A stretch of DNA of 8,236 nucleotides from an archaeon CG07_land_8_20_14_0_80_38_8 (GTDB lineage Archaea; Nanobdellota; Nanobdellia; Tiddalikarchaeales; Tiddalikarchaeaceae). The notes beneath the pieces were generated by a model. The model was not told the origin of the DNA and did not search any database. It saw only the letters and a program-made list of their open reading frames with translations. The stretch covers positions 1 through 8,236 of the forward strand of contig PEWF01000031.1 in assembly GCA_002779595.1 (NCBI GenBank), written 5' to 3'. Below are positions 6,924 through 8,236 of the stretch, one piece after another; position 1 is the first letter of the stretch; each line of letters starts with the position of its first letter. A program made the translations under genes and the position numbers.

Positions 6924-7130
6924 TTACTCGTAAAAGTGCTGGTTATTCAATTCTTCTTCAACCCAGTACTTGTTAAATTCTCTTTTCCCTGCCTCTCCTA
7001 AGAAATATGAACTATACTCTTCCTCAACAGCCTTAAGAACACTGTTAGGTATTTCTTTTTTTGGCAAAAAGCCTCCAATATTTCTTAAAATGTCTTCAAT
7101 ACTTGCTTGTTCAAAATTAATATTTTCCAC
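6924..7130 (-). CDS. Small acidic protein of unknown function
   Basis: A GTG start at 7130 opens a 68-codon frame beginning MENINFEQASIEDILRNIGG. It is preceded by a strong Shine-Dalgarno sequence, AGGGGGTGAG, six bases from the start codon when counted from GGTGA, which is good evidence that it is real and fixes the start. The product is rich in Glu and Asn, has a short glycine-proline turn (GGFLPKKEIP) and a C-terminal half with many Tyr and Phe (EEEYSSYFL, FNKYW). There is no signal peptide, membrane segment or Cys/His metal site. Its SD-led start differs from the leaderless genes nearby, and its coding strand is purine-rich. It could be a small regulator or an antitoxin-like protein, but I do not recognise a family and assign no function. 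Confidence 0.68.
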   Translation of the reverse strand: MENINFEQASIEDILRNIGGFLPKKEIPNSVLKAVEEEYSSYFLGEAGKREFNKYWVEEELNNQHFYE

Positions 7131-7135
7131 AATTA

Positions 7136-7145
7136 CTCACCCCCT
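7136..7145 (-). promoter_or_regulatory. Strong Shine-Dalgarno sequence for the 68-residue protein
   Basis: The minus strand reads AGGGGGTGAG here. GGTGA within it matches the complement of the archaeal 16S rRNA 3' end (GGAGGTGAT), with six bases to the GTG start. It decides the GTG at 7130 over other starts and implies a transcript with a 5' leader. Confidence 0.65.
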
Positions 7146-7184
7146 GTAAATTATTCCTGATAAGAAAAGAATTGAAAATCTTGG

Positions 7185-7192
7185 TTTTAAAA
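7185..7192 (-). promoter_or_regulatory. Candidate TATA box for the 68-residue protein
   Basis: The self-complementary TTTTAAAA lies about 58 bases before the GTG start. A start of transcription about 25 bases downstream would give a leader of roughly 30 bases that includes the Shine-Dalgarno sequence, which makes the two signals mutually consistent. No experimental support is available. Confidence 0.4.
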
Positions 7193-7212
7193 GAATTTCG
7201 ATTTTTTGGTTA

Positions 7213-7224
7213 GGCAAAGTTGCC
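7213..7224. repeat. Short perfect dyad GGCAA-AG-TTGCC
   Basis: Five-base arms separated by two bases form a compact G/C-containing palindrome in an otherwise A/T-rich spacer. It lies upstream of the candidate TATA box of the 68-residue protein gene, where an archaeal activator or repressor could bind. A stem with a two-base loop is too tight for a good RNA hairpin, so a DNA operator is the more natural reading. Chance occurrence is possible. Confidence 0.35.
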
Positions 7225-7257
7225 GGTGATAAAAATACCTCTTATTTATTTACCATA

Positions 7258-7273
7258 TAGTAAATATATACTA
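7258..7273. repeat. Short A/T-rich dyad TAGTA-N6-TACTA
   Basis: Inverted five-base arms are separated by AATATA in the spacer between the two small minus-strand genes. The 16-bp dyad is the size of a typical archaeal helix-turn-helix operator. The surrounding sequence is A/T-rich, which raises the chance of coincidence. Confidence 0.28.
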
Positions 7274-7303
7274 AAGATAAGTTCCAGCCCGTTATTTTTA
7301 ATA

Positions 7304-7642
7304 TTATAATTTTTTCTTTTCAAATTCCAAATCAATCCTGCGCACAAAATCGCCAGACTTCATTAATAACTCGCCTTTCCAGTTCTTATCCATTTTGTCA
7401 GGATTCACAGCCAATGAAAAAACACTGTTAACACATTTGTTAAGAGTGACAGTTTCAGGAAAACTAAAAGCATTAATACGCGGGTTAATGCTAAAATTAA
7501 CAATTCCATCATCAGATTTTTCACCCTCCAAGAACCACTTGAAATCAACACCTCCTTTGTTCAGAAAAACATGCCTCACACTCTCAACAATTTCAACCCT
7601 GCCGAATGCAGCCCTCTCGTTCCAGTCAAGCAATAAAACCAT
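7304..7642 (-). CDS. Hypothetical 112-residue protein
   Basis: The minus strand from an ATG at 7642 encodes a protein beginning MVLLLDWNERAAFGRVEIVE. It has alternating hydrophobic and polar residues (for example VNFSINPRINAFSFP, NSVFSLAVN) that suggest a small beta-rich fold, and a lysine-rich end (EFEKKKL). Tryptophans occur at three places and there is a single cysteine. There is no signal peptide or membrane helix. The start is supported by a TATA box centred 27.5 bases upstream, the same spacing as the housekeeping genes here. It is divergent from the TctA-like gene, with 41 bp between the starts, and 173 bp separate it from the next minus-strand gene. An overlapping plus-strand frame has an unnatural composition and is rejected. 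I do not recognise the family. Confidence 0.68.
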   Translation of the reverse strand: MVLLLDWNERAAFGRVEIVESVRHVFLNKGGVDFKWFLEGEKSDDGIVNFSINPRINAFSFPETVTLNKCVNSVFSLAVNPDKMDKNWKGELLMKSGDFVRRIDLEFEKKKL

Positions 7643-7646
7643 AAAA

Positions 7647-7654
7647 ATAATATA
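7647..7654 (+). promoter_or_regulatory. Candidate TATA box for the TctA-like gene
   Basis: ATAATATA is centred about 33 bases before the ATG at 7684, predicting a very short leader of a few bases. It shares the 41-bp divergent gap with the minus-strand box at 7666-7673. Confidence 0.35.
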
Positions 7655-7665
7655 CCACTCACTTA

Positions 7666-7673
7666 CATATAAA
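7666..7673 (-). promoter_or_regulatory. TATA box for the 112-residue protein gene
   Basis: On the minus strand this reads TTTATATG, centred 27.5 bases before the ATG at 7642, so the transcript would be leaderless. The box overlaps the region where transcription of the divergent TctA-like gene would begin, so the two promoters probably interfere with each other. Confidence 0.55.
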
Positions 7674-7683
7674 TTATTGCTGA

Positions 7684-8236
7684 ATGATTACATTAATACT
7701 TGCAATTATCGGCGGACTGCTCTCAGGCATAATAACAGGACTACTGCCAGGACTGCACCCGAACATTATAGCAAGCATAATGCCAGTTGATTCAGGAATA
7801 GAAGCAGGAATACTATTATTCTCCTGCCTAATCACGAGCAACATCTTCGAATTCTTAAGCGCAGCTTATCTCGGCACTCCGGAAGAAGGTGAATCGCTCG
7901 CGAAGCAGCCGCTGCAGCAGTTAATCATGAACAAACGAGGAATCACTGGCATGAAAATAGTGGCTTACACAAGCATAATAACGTACGCAGTATTCCTCCT
8001 TATAAGCATAGTGTTAAGAAGTGCAGTAATAAGCATTTATCAGGCAGTGAAAAAGTATGCATGGATACTCTTGGCGGGCATCAGCCTGCACTTGCTAATA
8101 AAAGAAAAAAATACGAGATTAGCGCTGATGTTCTTCATCATTGCAGGCGCGCTCGGAATCATAACCTTCAACATGAACCTTACTGAACCGTTCCTGCCGT
8201 TGCTCACAGGATTATTCGGGCTGAGTTCAATCATAA
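7684..8236 (+). CDS. TctA-like (tripartite tricarboxylate transporter permease family) membrane protein, partial, runs off the right edge
   Basis: An ATG at 7684 opens a frame that stays open to the window edge (184 codons and one base). The product starts with a membrane helix (LILAIIGGLLSGIITGLL) followed by the signature GLLPGLHPN at residues 19-27, which matches the GLLPG-type loop of TctA permeases and their archaeal relatives. A second hydrophobic segment (about 39-60) leads to a loop with LGTPEEGESLAKQP (63-76), then further helices and a PLLTGLFGLSS segment near the visible end, also typical of the family. Bacterial TctA works with TctB and a periplasmic binding protein to import carboxylates. 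Archaeal relatives usually stand alone and their substrate is unknown, and no TctB or TctC is visible here. The family call is good; transport of tricarboxylates is not shown. Confidence 0.82.
   Translation, partial: MITLILAIIGGLLSGIITGLLPGLHPNIIASIMPVDSGIEAGILLFSCLITSNIFEFLSAAYLGTPEEGESLAKQPLQQLIMNKRGITGMKIVAYTSIITYAVFLLISIVLRSAVISIYQAVKKYAWILLAGISLHLLIKEKNTRLALMFFIIAGALGIITFNMNLTEPFLPLLTGLFGLSSII

Noticed and set aside
7056..7062. Run of seven T on the plus strand as a terminator for the three-gene operon
   Set aside because: It lies about 140 bases past the AK6 stop, inside the antisense small gene, and is isolated. Archaeal termination at T-runs is possible, but support here is too weak to list it.
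7141..7303. Possible box C/D small RNA or tRNA in the spacer
   Set aside because: GTGATAA at 7227-7233 only approximates box C and no matching CTGA box D follows at a suitable distance. No cloverleaf or T-loop consensus is present.
7395..7790. Plus-strand reading frame of 131 codons
   Set aside because: It overlaps both the 112-residue minus-strand gene and the start of the TctA-like gene in another frame. Its product is a low-quality mix rich in Ser, Thr, Asn and Arg, as expected of a shadow frame.
1..8236. CRISPR array, insertion sequence, integrase or defence genes
   Set aside because: No direct repeats with regular spacing, terminal inverted repeats, transposase motifs or known defence proteins were seen on either strand.

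Overview
The window looks like chromosomal DNA from an archaeon, most likely an uncultured DPANN-type lineage (Woesearchaeota/Pacearchaeota-like), although the exact lineage is inference. The evidence is a PIN-ATPase-KH protein of an archaeal family, an AK6/Fap7-type kinase, an archaeal-style TctA-like permease, A/T-rich DNA, and TATA-like boxes centred about 27 bases before several start codons, which indicates leaderless transcription. Genes are tightly packed. No rRNA, tRNA, CRISPR array, insertion sequence or phage gene was seen.

Layout. Positions 1-99 hold the first 33 codons of an unrecognised minus-strand gene, divergent from thymidylate kinase (tmk, 135-767). The tmk 3' end overlaps, tail to tail, a minus-strand gene for a protein of about eight membrane helices (739-1779). 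A divergent intergenic region of about 100 bp leads into a plus-strand run: a radical-SAM activase of the anaerobic ribonucleotide reductase type (1881-2579), seryl-tRNA synthetase (serS, 2634-3911), and a three-gene set joined by two ATGA stop/start overlaps. That set is a PIN-ATPase-KH protein (3948-5807), a metallophosphoesterase (5804-6403) and an AK6/Fap7-like kinase (6400-6918). Positions 6924-7642 hold two small unrecognised minus-strand genes separated by a 173-bp spacer with two short dyads. The window ends inside a plus-strand TctA-like membrane protein (7684 onward) that has no stop codon in the window.

How the genes may work together. Thymidylate kinase and the activase both serve dNTP supply. 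SerRS is a translation housekeeping enzyme. The overlapping trio combines a PIN nuclease fold, an RNA-binding KH domain, a hexameric-type ATPase, a phosphoesterase and the AK6 kinase. Because AK6/Fap7 acts in small-ribosomal-subunit maturation in eukaryotes and archaea, the trio may be an RNA-processing or ribosome-maturation operon; this is a hypothesis, not something the sequence proves. Most of the window is ordinary housekeeping DNA. The least explained parts are the membrane protein, the two small minus-strand genes and the spacer between them.
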